A stretch of DNA of 64,000 nucleotides from Anseranas semipalmata. Its lineage: Eukaryota > Chordata > Aves > Anseriformes > Anseranatidae. Positions 27,401 to 43,830 of this stretch are shown here, piece by piece (position 1 is the first letter of the stretch; each line of letters starts with the position of its first letter). The translations under genes and the position numbers were made by a program. The stretch spans positions 986,124-1,050,123 of the forward strand of contig VXAA01003327.1 of NCBI GenBank assembly GCA_013399115.1. Reading direction: 5' to 3'. A model generated the notes under the pieces. That model was given only the letters and a program-made list of their open reading frames with translations, did not search any database and had not been told where the DNA came from.

Positions 27401-28028
27401 AGCTCAGATTGCTCTGGGGACTGTGTTAAGTGTGTTGGCTAGATCTCTATTAATTATAATGTGAGTTTACACATGTCTAGCTGACAAGTAAATTTATGCA
27501 TGTATGTACCTACTTAGGAGTCTGAATCTAGAGCTGGATTTCACCCCAAATGTTTAGATAATTAAGGAAAATTAAGATCTCCTCTAAGATTTTTCTTTCC
27601 TGTTTTTTATGAAACACATTTGTGCTTGCAGTCTGGTTGAAGACGATGCTTTCAGTTCAGCCGCTGAAATTGGTATCAGTGCAGTAGGTGCCTTGAAGCA
27701 GGCCATAGAGCATCTCTCAAAAGTCACTACTCTACCAAGGCCCCAGTGACTTTCCAAAAAACCTTTGCTCGTGTGGTAGTGGAGCCCTGGCCCATGCAGG
27801 ATCACCCCAGCTGTGCAAGGTACCATGGAGGAGTCCGGCTTCATCACCGCTCAGCAACGAGTTTATGGACTAGATCTGCTGGTGCAAAACCTGAGCATCT
27901 CCCTTGATCCAACAGTAGCTGAGGTTTATATCAGCTGAAAAGCCAGTCCTGAAGGTGCTCAAAAACTTCCCAACCATTTCAAATAATATATTCATTAGTT
28001 TTTTGCATAGTAGTGTCAATTTTCATAG

Positions 28029-28132
28029 GACCTGAGGCATGGTATTCCATATCTGTGAGTTGACAGTTCCCGGTTTGGGGCCAGAAGGGGCCATTAATAT
28101 TCTCTGCTTCACCCCAGTGTGTAGTGCAGGTT
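28029..28132 (-). mobile_element. CR1-like 3' end remnant, copy 2 of a pair
   Basis: The + strand reads 'GGGGCCAGAAGGGGCCATTA' then 'ATATTCTCTGCTTCACCCC'. It is the second copy of the element at 27300-27400, about 730 bp away in the same orientation, with the same TGAGGCATG start. Confidence 0.45.
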
Positions 28133-28479
28133 GTAGACTAGTTGAAAGTGACTCCCAGCAAAGATCTGAGAACTATTTCTGCTTGTCCAGCCACCACCTG
28201 CAGCCCGGTAGTGAGAAGAAAATGTCCTCAGCGTTACAGGCGCAAACTGCAACTCCAGGGAGTGGAGGTGGTGGTCTACAGAATTTGGCAAAGGGTGCTG
28301 CGCAGGTATTCTGCTGTTTTAATGAAAAATAGTAACATCAGTAGCTACACTAGACATTTCATAGCTGCATAAGGAGCAACGGAAAGACAAGAGAGAATGG
28401 AGACCAAATAACAGATGGTAAGAAGGTTGAAATGCTTTACAGTACTTATTCTAGTCTTAAATGAAAAGGATAATAGTAA

Positions 28480-28690
28480 CAGGATATTTAATACAATCAT
28501 AGCTAACAGAGCTAGGAAGCTATCGTAAGGGAGAATCCAAAAGAAAAAGGCTGCTGATTGCCTAAATCACTTGAATGTTCTTAAATCAGTGAGGCTAAAT
28601 GAAATTCACCCTTGACTATAGTGCTTAAAAGAGCTGGTGCGAAAAGCCATTGGTTTATAAAAGCCTCTCCTCTATTCTAGAGACAGTGTG
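28480..28690 (+). mobile_element. Decayed CR1 segment (RT region)
   Basis: 'TCTTAAATCAGTGAGGCTAA', 'ATGAAATTCACCCTTGACTA', 'AAGAGCTGGTGCGAAAAGCC' and 'ATTGGTTTATAAAAG' follow the CR1 region where the consensus reads as a new product after 'gatgaaatacaccc…gagctggc…gagccattggcc'. It is short and old; the boundaries are a guess. Confidence 0.45.
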
Positions 28691-28794
28691 ATGGTACATA
28701 CTCTTCAAATCCCTTGGTAAAAAACACTGCGATTATACATATCCTTAATGCCATCAACGATGAGCCCGAATCGCGACTGCGCGTGGTTGTGCGT

Positions 28795-28809
28795 GCACAC
28801 ACACACACA
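28795..28809. repeat. (CA)n microsatellite
   Basis: A short CA run preceded by GTGCGTG. Confidence 0.85.
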
Positions 28810-31502
28810 TAGAGCTTTTTCTAGCTGTTTGTGCAGGGGGAAGAATAAGAGTGAAAAGTGACATGGGTTTTGATATGTGACATTAACTTTCAAGCTGATG
28901 AAAGGGAGCACCATGTTCTAATTATTATTCCCCTTCAAAATAAGCCACGAGCTCAGACAAAGGAGGAGGGGGGGGGAATAAAAGAGAGAAACGGTATCAC
29001 ATTTTCTCACTTATCTAATTAAAGAAAGGTGGGCGAGTGCGAGGACGAGCTCGCCGTGCTAATGCAGCGGCAATGCCCTGTTTATTCTAGGAAACCTGGG
29101 GAGAGGCGGCAGCTGCGCTGCTGAGCCCCGAGGAATTGTCCAGCCTTGCTCTCTTCCAAACACCAATTTAAACCAAACTTTGGGATGTCCTGGTGCCTGT
29201 CAGACCCCACATCCTAATTTCATGGCACAATTGTTTGTGTCTGTGTTTTGTCTTTCTTCATGATATGGCTGCTTCCTGCACAGACCTGGCTTCAGAGCAG
29301 CTCTCGGATGTCCCACGGCGCCGAGGGAAGTTGCTTGCTCTTCTGTGGTTGTGTGTTGTGTATTTTACAACTTTATTTAAACTGCCCTTTAGCAGCTCTT
29401 TCTGCTTTCTAAGCAGCCTGTGATGGGGATTAACCTCCCCACGGGGGGTTGTCTGGCTCATCCCCATATACCCGCTATCCGCATTATTCCCGTGTCCCGA
29501 TTCCACGTTTCGTCTTGGCTCCCTTGTAAGGTTAAACGCCCCCAACCTTCTTAAAAAAAGCGCTTCCTGAAATCAGAGCTTTGCCACCCACTGCCATATG
29601 TCCACTGCTCCCTCTCCTACAAGTTACCGCTTAATGACATTACAATATCTGCAGCCAAGTGCCTGACATTTGTGACTCTGGGGAAGGGGAGCAGCCGTTT
29701 CACCTCCTGTAAAGCGCCTTAGAAGTGGATTTCAGCAAGGGAAAAGAGAGGAGTCTCTTCTTTCCTGGTTTGGAGGCTGATGGTGTGATCTCAAGCCTTG
29801 CTCAGCCCCGGTCGTGTGTCCTCTGTGCCATGCCGGAGGTAATAGCAAGGAGCCGCACGCTCACCGCTCACCTGGGATTTGTTTTGGAAGAGGCATGTTG
29901 CCATTTTTCCCTGCCTTTTGCATCACTTCTCTGGCACCGAACAGCTGCAGGGTGCCCAGACCTAAACCCTTTGTGCCCTGCCCAAAATTGCTGTCCCCAG
30001 TCAGCCTGTGACCCCGGTCATCTCCCCACTGCCACGTCCCTGCCAGCACGGGTAGGGTTCAGCTCACCACGCGTGGTTACGTGCTGGCTTTAACTGAGCT
30101 TGCACCAGGCTGACGTGGCTCTCGGGCAGGAAAGCAGTGTGAATTTCCGCTGGAAGGAAAAATCCGCTGTTTTCTTCCCAAACGAAGCCTGCTTTTTCAA
30201 TTTGGGTTGGGAAAGGGGAAGCCCTGGAAGCGGTCCCAGCCATCACTGCGTCCTCACCTGCCTGGCCAGTACCAAGAAGGAGCCCATTAGGTGGCTGCAG
30301 CTCTCCCATCTCACAGTGACCCTTCCCCATCCCTGCCCCTGCTCCTGCTGTGACTTGGCTCTCATGTGTGATGGGGCCAGGCCTGCTGCTTAAAAAAATG
30401 CAAGAGCCAAGTAGCTTCTGGAAGACCAGAGGCATCTGCAGGCCAGCAGATGCTGCTGGTGCCCAGCATTTCTCAGGACAGGTTTCAGGGACCTCAGGAA
30501 TATTGATTTGCATCCTGGCCTCAGTCCCAGGCGGGGTCTTTGGATGCTGCTGTTCTGTGACTATCTATTAACACAGATTATCTTTTCTCGCTGTGCACCC
30601 TTAGCTTGCATCCTGTTTGTGTGTATTTCTTCTCAAGAACCACATTTGCCCATTACTCTGCTTCTCACTGTACTCTGTGTTGTGTTGTGATACAAGCAAT
30701 TATATATAAAAAGAATAATCTGGGGATGGGCTCTTGGTTTTTCAATTGCAGTTTTATCTCTTGGGGTTTTGTTCTCCTTTAAGCCATGTTCAGTGACAGA
30801 CAGCTTCATTTGCTCAGATGTCCTTTGCCCTCCAAGGTTTAATGTATTTATTTAGAAGATGAAACTTACTGTCAGTATTTGTATAGCACCCTCTGGAGTC
30901 TGACTTGTCCAAAATCTAGAAGTACATGATTTGTTTCACCAACAAATAAACCCTATTAATTAAAAGATTTTTAGCAAATTGGATGGTATTATTCAATCTC
31001 TGATGGAGTGATTGTTAAAATCCACCCCATTTACCAGCTTTTGTTTCACATCTAGAATGCCAGAAAATATTTTTTTTTAATTTTCCTTTTTTGCACTTTA
31101 ACAACCACTCTCACATTTCAAGGTTAATTCAGAAAACTCGAACTCTCACTCCATGTCTCCAGTGCATAAGGTGTTATATTCAGCCTGAGTTCAGAATGAG
31201 TTTTTATTTCAAAATCCCTCCATACAGTGCTATATAACAAGAGTTTCCACCTTTTCCAGATTATTTTCAATCCCTGTGGGACCAAAACCAGCCTTGGTAG
31301 CAGAGCACTGAGGGCTATGTCGCCTCTGTCCTACCTGATTGCTGAGCATGGCTTGGCGCACGTATGCGGCATCCGTGACAATCAATCAGGACTGCATGCT
31401 GCAAAATTCATGCAGTGAGGGCAGCTCGAAGGGCAGCATGTTTCCAGGTTGGGTGACAGGGGACAGTTTGCAATGAAGGAGGCGGAGATGCCGAGTGACT
31501 GA

Positions 31503-34804
<3,302 letters not shown>

Positions 34805-35954
34805 TAGCATTCTCTCAAAGCAGTCAACAGCAATATTTTGCAGTTGCAACGTGAAGAAAAGAGGTCTGACAACCATCAAGCATGCAAAGAGGTTTCACTG
34901 CCATAGTAACACAATTTAAAATATTGGCTGTAGTTGAGTCTAAATGGTGGGTTATGGAATTTGAGACAGACAGGCTGAACTACTGAATATGTGACCTACA
35001 CTTACAGTATTTGCTTACAGGAGCATTCACTTTTTGTACTTGTTGTTGAAACCTCTCTTTTGACAGTAGTCACTAGCCCTATAATCTTCTTAGTTTCAAT
35101 GAAACTGAGACCACGCTCCTTAAAAGGCTTTAACTCCCAAAGTAGTTGTCTCCCCTACGCCTGTAGCATCACAGTGTCTGGTTATTTGCAGTCTTGTGGT
35201 ACCTCTGCTTGGCTGGAGGGTGAAAAGGAATTCCCACCAGGCGATGGCTTGCTCTGGTGGCAGCAGAGCAGAGGTTTGATGATGAAAAGAGGAGCCTGGG
35301 CAGGGAGGTGTGGATGTGTGTGATCTGAGGATGGAGCTGGGAGCACAGATGCACCAGGCAGAACCAATAAGGGGTTACAGCTGTTGTCTTTCCTGTATGG
35401 AGTGCCCTCACTGCATTTTCCACAGTAAATTGCTGCCTGTGGTGTTAAATTCCATTAATACTGAATAGAGGCCCCAAGGATTGATTAGAAATTATTTCTT
35501 GATGTTTTTTGCCCGTGCTCTTTTTGGTGCTGGAGCAAAAGCCTTCTATGGAGGCTTTTGTGTTGACTTGTAGTTATTCTTAGCTGAGGCACTTTCCAAC
35601 GTGTAGAGATGTTTTAGACTGTGCCTTACCTGCTCACAAAAGCCATTGAATCCTAAATTCAAAGCTTATTTCAGCTCTTTCCCTTGAATCTGGATGAATG
35701 AGCTGATGGTATTCGATGGATAAAACAGGAAAGCTGGAAGTCCTGCATGGCTGGAAATCTAGCAGAGTGTCAGTGGATATTTTGTTTTGCTCAAACATAC
35801 AAGACACAGGAAGAAGGGAAAGGGAACCAACAAAAGTATGAATGAACTCCCCGCAAGCTCAAAGTACTGGACTCCACACTGCATAGCATAGGTTTGGAGA
35901 GCAAAATAGCAAGGAGAAAGCCTGGGTTTGTCATTAAACCACAGAACTGAGAGT

Positions 35955-36050
35955 CTAATTTCTTTTCCTGGCTCCACCATGGACTCGTAGTGTGGTCTCA
36001 GATAAATCATTTAACCTCTTTGTGCTTCAAACTGGGGATAGTGAGGCACC
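35955..36050 (+). mobile_element. MIR SINE fossil
   Basis: 'TTCCTGGCTCCACCATGGAC', 'TAGTGTGGTCTCAGATAAAT', 'CATTTAACCTCTTTGTGCTT' and 'CAAACTGGGGATAGTGAGGC' match the MIR core in order. It lies about 100 bp before the CR1 copy that begins near 36148. Confidence 0.7.
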
Positions 36051-36147
36051 CACCAAGTAGCTACATTGGAAGCTTCAGTCAGAAGTTTAAAAATGAGCAA
36101 TATAAATACTTCAGAAAAACAATATAAATATTCAGAAATCCAACCAT

Positions 36148-36752
36148 ATCCGGGGCTGCATCCAAAGAAGTGTAGCTAGCAGGTTGAGGGAGGTGATTCT
36201 GCCCCTCTACTCTGCTCTCATGAGACCCTACCTAGAGTACTGCGTTCAGGTCTGGGCCCCCAGCATACGAAGGACATGGACCTGTTGGAGTGAGTCCAGA
36301 GGAGGGCCACAAAGATGATCAAAGGGCTGGAGCACCTCTCCTAGGAAGACAGGCTGAGGGAGTTGGGGATGTTCAGCCTGGAGAAGAGAAGGCTGTGGGG
36401 ACACCTCACTGTGGCCTTTCAGTACCTAAAGGGAGCCTACAGGAAAACTGGGGAAAGACTCTTTACCAGGGTGTGCAGTGATAGGACAAGGGGTAACGGT
36501 TCTAAACTAAAAGAGGGTAGGTTTAGATTAGATATAAGGAAGAGATTCTTTACTCAGAGGGTGGTGAGGCACTGAAACAGGCTGCCCAGAGAAGCTGTGG
36601 ATGCCCCATCCCTGGAAGTGTTCAAGGCCAGGTTGGATGGGGCTTTGAGCAACCTGGTCTAGTGGGAGGTGTCCCTGCCAGTGGCAGGCAGGTTGGAACT
36701 AGATGGTCTTTAAGGTCCCTTCCAACCCAAACCATTCTACAATTCTATGATT
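36148..36752 (+). mobile_element. CR1 LINE, 5'-truncated copy
   Basis: This matches the avian CR1 consensus as I know it, from the end of the reverse-transcriptase frame ('CTCATGAGACCCTACCTAGA', 'GGGCCACAAAGATGATCAAA', 'TTCAGCCTGGAGAAGAGAAG') through the 3' UTR ('AAGGTCCCTTCCAACCCAAA'). It ends in the octamer-like tail ATTCTATGA. The 5' end is truncated, as is usual for CR1, and I see no target-site duplication. The reading frame is interrupted, so it is not active. Confidence 0.93.
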
Positions 36753-37288
36753 TCACTTGAGCATCTGAAACTGTTTTACAGGAGCAGTACAGCTGGTTCT
36801 TCCTTTTATCAGCAAATGAAAATAAATAAGAAATTTGTCCCTGAAAATTAAGCATTAAGCCTACAATGCAAGCACTGACTTTGTTCTGCCCATGTATGTG
36901 TTGCTTCAATCCATCACTGTATTAAGCATTTAGATTTCAGACTGGACTGTGTCTCACAAGCCAAGATAGGCTCTGCCTCATGACACCTTCTTGCAAGTGT
37001 TGCAGTAATTTAATAGACTGGAAGTTATTTATGAATATTGGAAAGGGTCTATCCCCTTACGTACGTGTCCCTCATAGTCTGACATCTTGATTTCTTCATG
37101 TCATCTAATAGAAAAAAACAGCCTTTGGGATGCTTGAATAAATGACACAGATATGCATCATCAGAACAGATGCTCAGTATTGAGGGTGATTTATTTTAAT
37201 TAGTCAAATGTCATTTGAAGAGTTTTTACTTTGTAACAGGCTTTGATTGCTGTGTGCAAAGCTGCTGCTGTTCCAGGAGCGCATGTAA

Positions 37289-37510
<222 letters not shown>

Positions 37511-40500
37511 TAAAAAAAATCGTGGTTTGCTGGTGCTTTGACTTCATGCTATATTAAAGCATTCTTTTCATTTTAAAGGACACATCAGATGTGCCGTCCA
37601 TGTTAAAATAAGCTTTTATAACAGCTAAGAAAGGAAGAAAATATGCAGGATTAGATTTCTTTTAAAGCTTCAGTGGAAACCATTGTTTCAAAACCAAAGA
37701 CGAAAGCTGCCAGTTTGTTGGTTTGCTCAAGGGAGGGAAGGGAAGAATTAAGCTTCTTTGGACTTTTTACACAAATTCGACAATGAACTAATAAATGTCC
37801 TTTGAATTTAGTACTGATGGAAGTCTTTACAGACCACAAAATCCTTTTCTTTTTTTTTTTTTTTAAACTTAGAAAAGCAACAGCAAAGTAAGTTTTTCAT
37901 GTGCACCCTTCTGGTAAAGTACCCCAGCCCTGACCTGGCTGGAAGGAAGGTCCTTCCTTTGGTGCTCTTGGCCTGGAGCTGGGACCTGCCAAGCTCAGAA
38001 TAAAACAACCAGTAAATGGAAACAGTTTTGAATTCCTGGCTGAGAGGGGCTGAATAGAAATGGGAGAGAATGGAAACTTCCCTTTTCAAGAGAATCCAGA
38101 TAGAAAATTTTTCCTTTTCTAACATGAAACTTAAAAAAAGGAAGGAACAGAAGCACAAAAGAAAGATTTAACAAAGTAGAATTCCAAAACTGACTAATTT
38201 CATGTCAACAATAACATTCAATAAAACATAGTATTTTCTGTGCATATCAATATTCTCATTAAAAAATAGAAACTGCTGAATACTGAAATGCACTGTAAGA
38301 ACATTCCATTCCAAAAAGATCAATACATCCCTAGCCTTACCCAAACACTTAAAAATGCATTGTGACAATAGATTGATGATACATTTTTGTGAACTATTTT
38401 CCCTTAGTGAATCTGGCAGCCAAAAATAGGTGTTTTCTTTCTTTTTGTCAGTTTTAAGTGCTGAATTTGAATACTTCTTCAGCAATATTTTGAACCAGGC
38501 AGTTTCCAGTAAAAGTTGCCTTAGCAGACAATCCAAAAAGGGATATATCATTAAGCAAAATATGCAAAAAAGGAGTATTTTTCAAAGCAATTGGATTAAA
38601 GGTGCTTTCTATCTATTATTTCTGGATTTGGGGGTTGCAACATTTATGTTCCATTGATTCAGGGGATAGGTTTTTTTTTTCATTTAAGTAGGTACCACAA
38701 ATACTAAATACCAAAACCTATATTGAAAGAAGCTTTTTCACATTTCAAAGTCAAGCACTCAGGAAATCAGGCAATGCCGAAAAGTTTCCTTCTGCATATC
38801 TACTTTTTGGTACAATTGTGATCACTTTTTTTTGCCACAGGATTTCTGCCTAGTTCAGTGCAGACCAGTTTGGGGAATTAGTACAGGCTGTAGCAGGGAG
38901 GAAGCATCTCTGTAAGACTTCACATTACGCCTGGAAAGTGTAGAGGATGATGCGGGTGGACACAGAACAGATGGTACCTGTTTTATGCATGGCCAGGAAG
39001 ATCTATCTGGTGCTGAGCAATCACCATTCACATATGGCCCTAGTTTGTGTTCCTCTGTCTTTAAAAATTTGTCACTGTTTTGCTTGGGAGAGAAGGATAT
39101 GGCAAAACAGCCACTGGAAAGGACATGTGCTGTGGGACAGGGTCTGCAGGTAGCCTTCCCTCCCAGGCACGGGCTGAAGAACTGACTTTGGTGATGCTCT
39201 CAGCAAGTCGGGGAAATGCAGGCAGCGAAGAATCAATAATAAATAATAGCAGCGAATGCAACACATGAGAGTTGCTTCACTCCTTACTCTGAGCTTAAGG
39301 TGGGCACTGCCCCTGGGACTTGCTTTGAAGAAAATCTCACTGTTTTATGCAGATTTTTTTCTGATTTCTGAAGGTGTTTGTACTATAATTTAAGTCAGGA
39401 AATTTTTAGCTAGGAGAAATGTTCTTGGGAATGTGGGAAGGTGCGAGCTCAGGAAAGAGATGCAGTCTTCCATTCCATCTCTTGACACAGGGGAACATCT
39501 AAATAATGCTACCACAGAGAGGTGTCTTGATAAATGTCCTTGATTAAAGTATCTGTTTAAATTTTTCCCAGTCTCATTTCTTTCTCTGCTCTGATTCTCA
39601 TGGCCTCCCTTTAGCAAATCAGCCAAAATGTTGGCCAGCTGAATGAACCCCAAATCAAGCAAAGTTACCCCCTCTCTTTCCTATCATTTCCATCACACAA
39701 GCCCTTGCTACAAATGACATTGCAGTCTGCAAAGTCACACTCAGGCCCTTGGTGTACCCGGCATGGCTCAGTGAAAGCAGCCCTGCTAGCTTTCAGTTGT
39801 AACAAGCCCACCAAGAGACTTTTATATAGGAAAGTAGTAGATTTCCTCCCTATCATTTCAGCGCACGCTGTCTCTACCACAATAAGGATGTCTCGTCATG
39901 GGGATTTACTAAACCCGCGGTTATAATTAATCCACTATTGTCTATAAAGTGACTTGTGAGACACAGCCAGGGAAAAAGTGCAACATGGCCTCTTTTGGGT
40001 TATGCCAAGAGCTTTTTGGATGTTTCCTTTTTTATTCTTTGTATTAAAATGACAGTGGGGAATTAGAGAAGCAAAACATGCCATTGCTGAAGCCGTGTGT
40101 TTTGGAAAGGATGTTTCAGGGGTCTGCTGCTAGAAATGCAGGTGAGAAAAAGATAACCTTCATAGCTGTACTGAGCAAACTCACACCTTTTCAGACAAAA
40201 GCATTTCCCATTTGGACGAGACAGCTAATTTTTTCAAGTGCTCGGTAATTTGAATAGTGGGAATCACTGTTCCTACTTGTGCGAGCAATGAGGCCATCTG
40301 AATTTGGGTTGCAGCTTTCAAAAAAAACCCATTAACATGCAGAATAACGTCACTGTCATTGCTCAGTTGTCTGCTGTCCTATGCACAGATAATACTCATC
40401 TCTTCCTTTGTCCTCTCTTCGCCCCATTGAGAGCTACAAGGAGCTGGCCTTCTCCCACCATATTTCTGTGGGGACTGCACATTCGTCTTCGAATACTGTG

Positions 40501-42466
40501 CTAGGGTCTTGGATGGGACACTGAGATACTGTCTGTCTGGAGGGGGAACCTCTGTCATTCCAGCAGGTCTTACAAAAACAGTGTATTAAAATAATAATAA
40601 GCTGACATGATCACATGCTCCAAGTTCAGTGATGCCAAAAATTACATTTACCTCTGAGGTGGACATTTTGCCCCTCAGTGTTGAATTTCAGGACTGTACC
40701 ACTTGAGTTTTTGGTTGTTTTTCATCCCAGAGGAGGCACCTGAGGTTACAGTCCTGTTACCCACCCAGGTGGAGCTATGGGGACTTATCCAGGCCTGGTG
40801 CATGATACAGTCCTGGCCTGTGCCACCAGTGTGAAGAGCAACACACTGGACACCTTCCCCTCTCTGGGCCATCCACCAGCTCCCCTCATGCACATACATC
40901 TTATCTTTACCAACCACATTTTGCTTTCTGCTTACTCCATTAGCCCAAGTGTGACTATGCCCAGCTTTGGCCAGAATTCGATGCATTTTCACTGGCATTG
41001 TGGGGGGCACATCTCTGGTCCACAGTGACCTACCCTGACTTCACCTGACTTCTTGCTACAGCTGGTCTTCAAAAAGTAATATTTTCCCCCAGTTTTCTTC
41101 TTCCACATGTTTTTTTTTTTTTTCTAGGAATTTTTTGAATATTTCATCCTAAGTGGTTAAAATTTTACAAAGATGTTTTTGTTTTATTTTATTTTTTAAG
41201 ACAGGTGTCAGACCATCTTAGCTTTACATGCTATTACCTGACTGCACCTCATACATCTACTGCACCATTAGAAAGCATTAAAGCAAGTAGGGACAATCAG
41301 ACTCCTAATGATTTATGGCATCAGCTCCTGAGCTCTTCTGTCTGTGCTTTCGGCTGTGTCATTGATGCTGAAGGGTGCAGCCTCAATAAGAAATTCTGGT
41401 GCCACTTAAATCAGTGGGTGTTTTCCCATCAACTTCAATAGGGTTGAGATTTTTTACCCTTTATCTGCCGTTTGTCTGTAAAGAGACAGTAAAGTTCTAT
41501 TTTGACGGATAATATTACAGGACTACCACAAAAAAACAGGTGGGAGTCATTTATTACTCATCTTAAAACAATATGCATGTGCCAGACTGGCTGAGTTATA
41601 AGTCCATTCTTGTGAATATACATGGGTATACATTCAGGGAGAGTTATGGTTTTGGAATGGCTGTTTAGGAAAATAACAGCGTGACTGCAGTTCTCAATCA
41701 AGCCCCTCTGGCAAGTTTCTGTGTGACAGAGAGCGAGTCATTAGGTATTAGGCGAGAGAGTATTACACTTTCTGTCTCCTTCTGAGATATGAGTTGAGTT
41801 GGGAGGCGGAGAAATGAAGTGGATCCACGAACTAGGTTTTTAGATAATGGATGGGCCTTGTAATATATGCAATTTGAGAGCTGAGAAGACTGCATATGCT
41901 GACAAGACAATATATGTGACTAAAAGTGTGGAAATGTGGGTGCTTTGTGGTTATTATCTGTTTGAAGGACAGAAGAAGATGAATCCCCTTGACCTGACAG
42001 CACTTTTACAATAGGGTTGTCTAAAACTGGGAGATTACTTCAGCTGGCAGTGTGTTGGAAGAGAGTCTAAAAAAATTCAATGCAAAAATAAGCCTTATAA
42101 GCTTTATAAACTGCTTCAGAACCTACTGTTTTATTGATGTCTTAGGAAAATTAAATACATAGCCTTGTCCAAGAATAGTTTCTTAAGCTCCTCAGAATAG
42201 TCAGAAGAAAATAAAAAGGCAAAAAAATAGTAATCCATTAATATGATTTTAAACAACACGTGAATCATCTGAAGAGCAGATCAATATGACACTGTACAGC
42301 TTTATTTTAAATAGCAGCTTTCCTGCAAACACAGTTAAATAATGTATAAGAAACTGGAGAGTACATGTCTGTAAGCTACTGACCGTGATGTAAGGATTTT
42401 GTAATGTGAATAAATGAAGATACTCATACAGCTGTTTAAACTAGAAGGAGAGAAATTAAGAGAGTC

Positions 42467-42486
42467 GGGGGGGGGGCGGGGGGGGA
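42467..42486. repeat. G-run (G10-C-G8)
   Basis: An interrupted poly-G run in an otherwise ordinary intron. It could fold as a G-quadruplex on the + strand, hence in the pre-mRNA. Confidence 0.85.
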
Positions 42487-43504
42487 ACTGTTTTCAGGTA
42501 CTGAAGAGATCAAAAGTCAACAAGACAGAGAAGCAAATGGCACAACTTGAAGTGACGGATTTTTCTGCTGTTAATATCAGGGTTGTAGGGGAACAGTGAG
42601 AAAGGACGTGCTAAACTAAATGAGTGAAGCGAGAGGAGGATCAGGCCCACAGATGAAATCCTGACAGTGGAGAGTTTTGAAAAGTAGCAAGGTTATTTCT
42701 GAGTGTGTTTTCTTCAGGCCTGGTATGTATTTTCTGCTGGGTTCAGATCATTTGCCGTATCAGGGGTATATAAATAAAACATAAACCAGAGCATAGTGCC
42801 TGCACAAGGGTCAGGTGAGATGACAGAGCTCGGTGCAGGAGATGTGACAAGCTGGGATACACACATCCCACACGCATTGAAAGCCTGGTGTCCAGAGCAT
42901 GGCAGGGCCATGGACCACAGGGTGCTGGACTGCACGCGAGGCAGAGGAAGGCGTGCAAGGGCATCCATGTAAAACCGAACGTGAGTCCGTAGCATGCAGG
43001 GACTGCAAAACCAGGAGTCTGTCATGTGAAAGGAGATGTCCTTGAAGTTTCGAGTTCAGCATATTGGATGGGCTTTGTAGGCCTATAGCCAAGGACAGGC
43101 ATGGACACACTGGGACTGGAGGGAGCAGTGGAGGAGAAGGAAGAAAAACCTTTGCATAGCTCAAAGTCAGCTCCCATTAAGTCTCCATCTATGGCTTCAA
43201 ACAGGGGAATCAAAGCTTGACTAACAGAAAGAGCTCAAAGTGATTATTTTTTAAATCAGTTCCCTCCCTGCTGTGCCCTGAGTAGAGACAGTGTTAAAGG
43301 CAGCTGAAGAGCCTCACTAGCACCAGAGGTGGTGGAGTGATGGCAACACTGGAGATGATGTGGGGAATGGAAAGGCCAGAGGGCAGAGAGACAAAGCAGG
43401 TGTTGTTATTTCCTGTCCTTACAAAGGTAACAAAGATTCAACTTTATTAATTTTTAAACCAATTTAGTTAATCTGGTGCAAATCCCCGTGTGAACACATT
43501 AAGA

Positions 43505-43830
43505 GCTGACTTGAGCTAGACCAAAATGATGGAAACCTGCATTGTAGTGGGAGACTTAAGGAGCTTAGACTACTTAGTTTATCCTATAGAAGGTAAAGAG
43601 GTGACTTTATTATTTTCTGCAAGTCCATATGTGAAAGAGAGAATTTTGATAGCAGACATTTTTATAATCTAACAGAAAGAAAGATTTACTGTCAAATGGG
43701 TGGGAGCTGAAGCAAAACAGAGGCTAGAAATCAGGTCTACCATTTTGCAAGGAGGTGATGAACCAGAGGAATAAATTCCCTGTGGATGGAGGAGCTTGAA
43801 GGCACCTCCTTCTCTTTTTCAACCACAGGA
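43505..43830 (+). mobile_element. Decayed CR1 segment (end of RT region / 3' UTR)
   Basis: Collinear weak matches to the same old CR1 type as the 58-kb copy: 'GACTTAAGGAGCTTAGACTA', 'AGTTTATCCTATAGAAGGTA', 'AAGAGGTGACTTTATTATTT', 'GGCTAGAAATCAGGTCTACC' and 'GAGGAATAAATTCCCTGTGG'. Limits are approximate. Confidence 0.6.

Noticed and set aside
36290..36575. Two overlapping + strand frames of 63-70 codons
   Set aside because: They are remnants of the CR1 element at 36148-36752, interrupted and out of frame with each other, not host genes.
41321..41450. Possible old interspersed repeat with a 'CATCAACTTCAATAGG' motif
   Set aside because: The single motif recalls sauropsid repeats containing 'cattgacttcaatggg', but the flanks do not follow any consensus I can recall.
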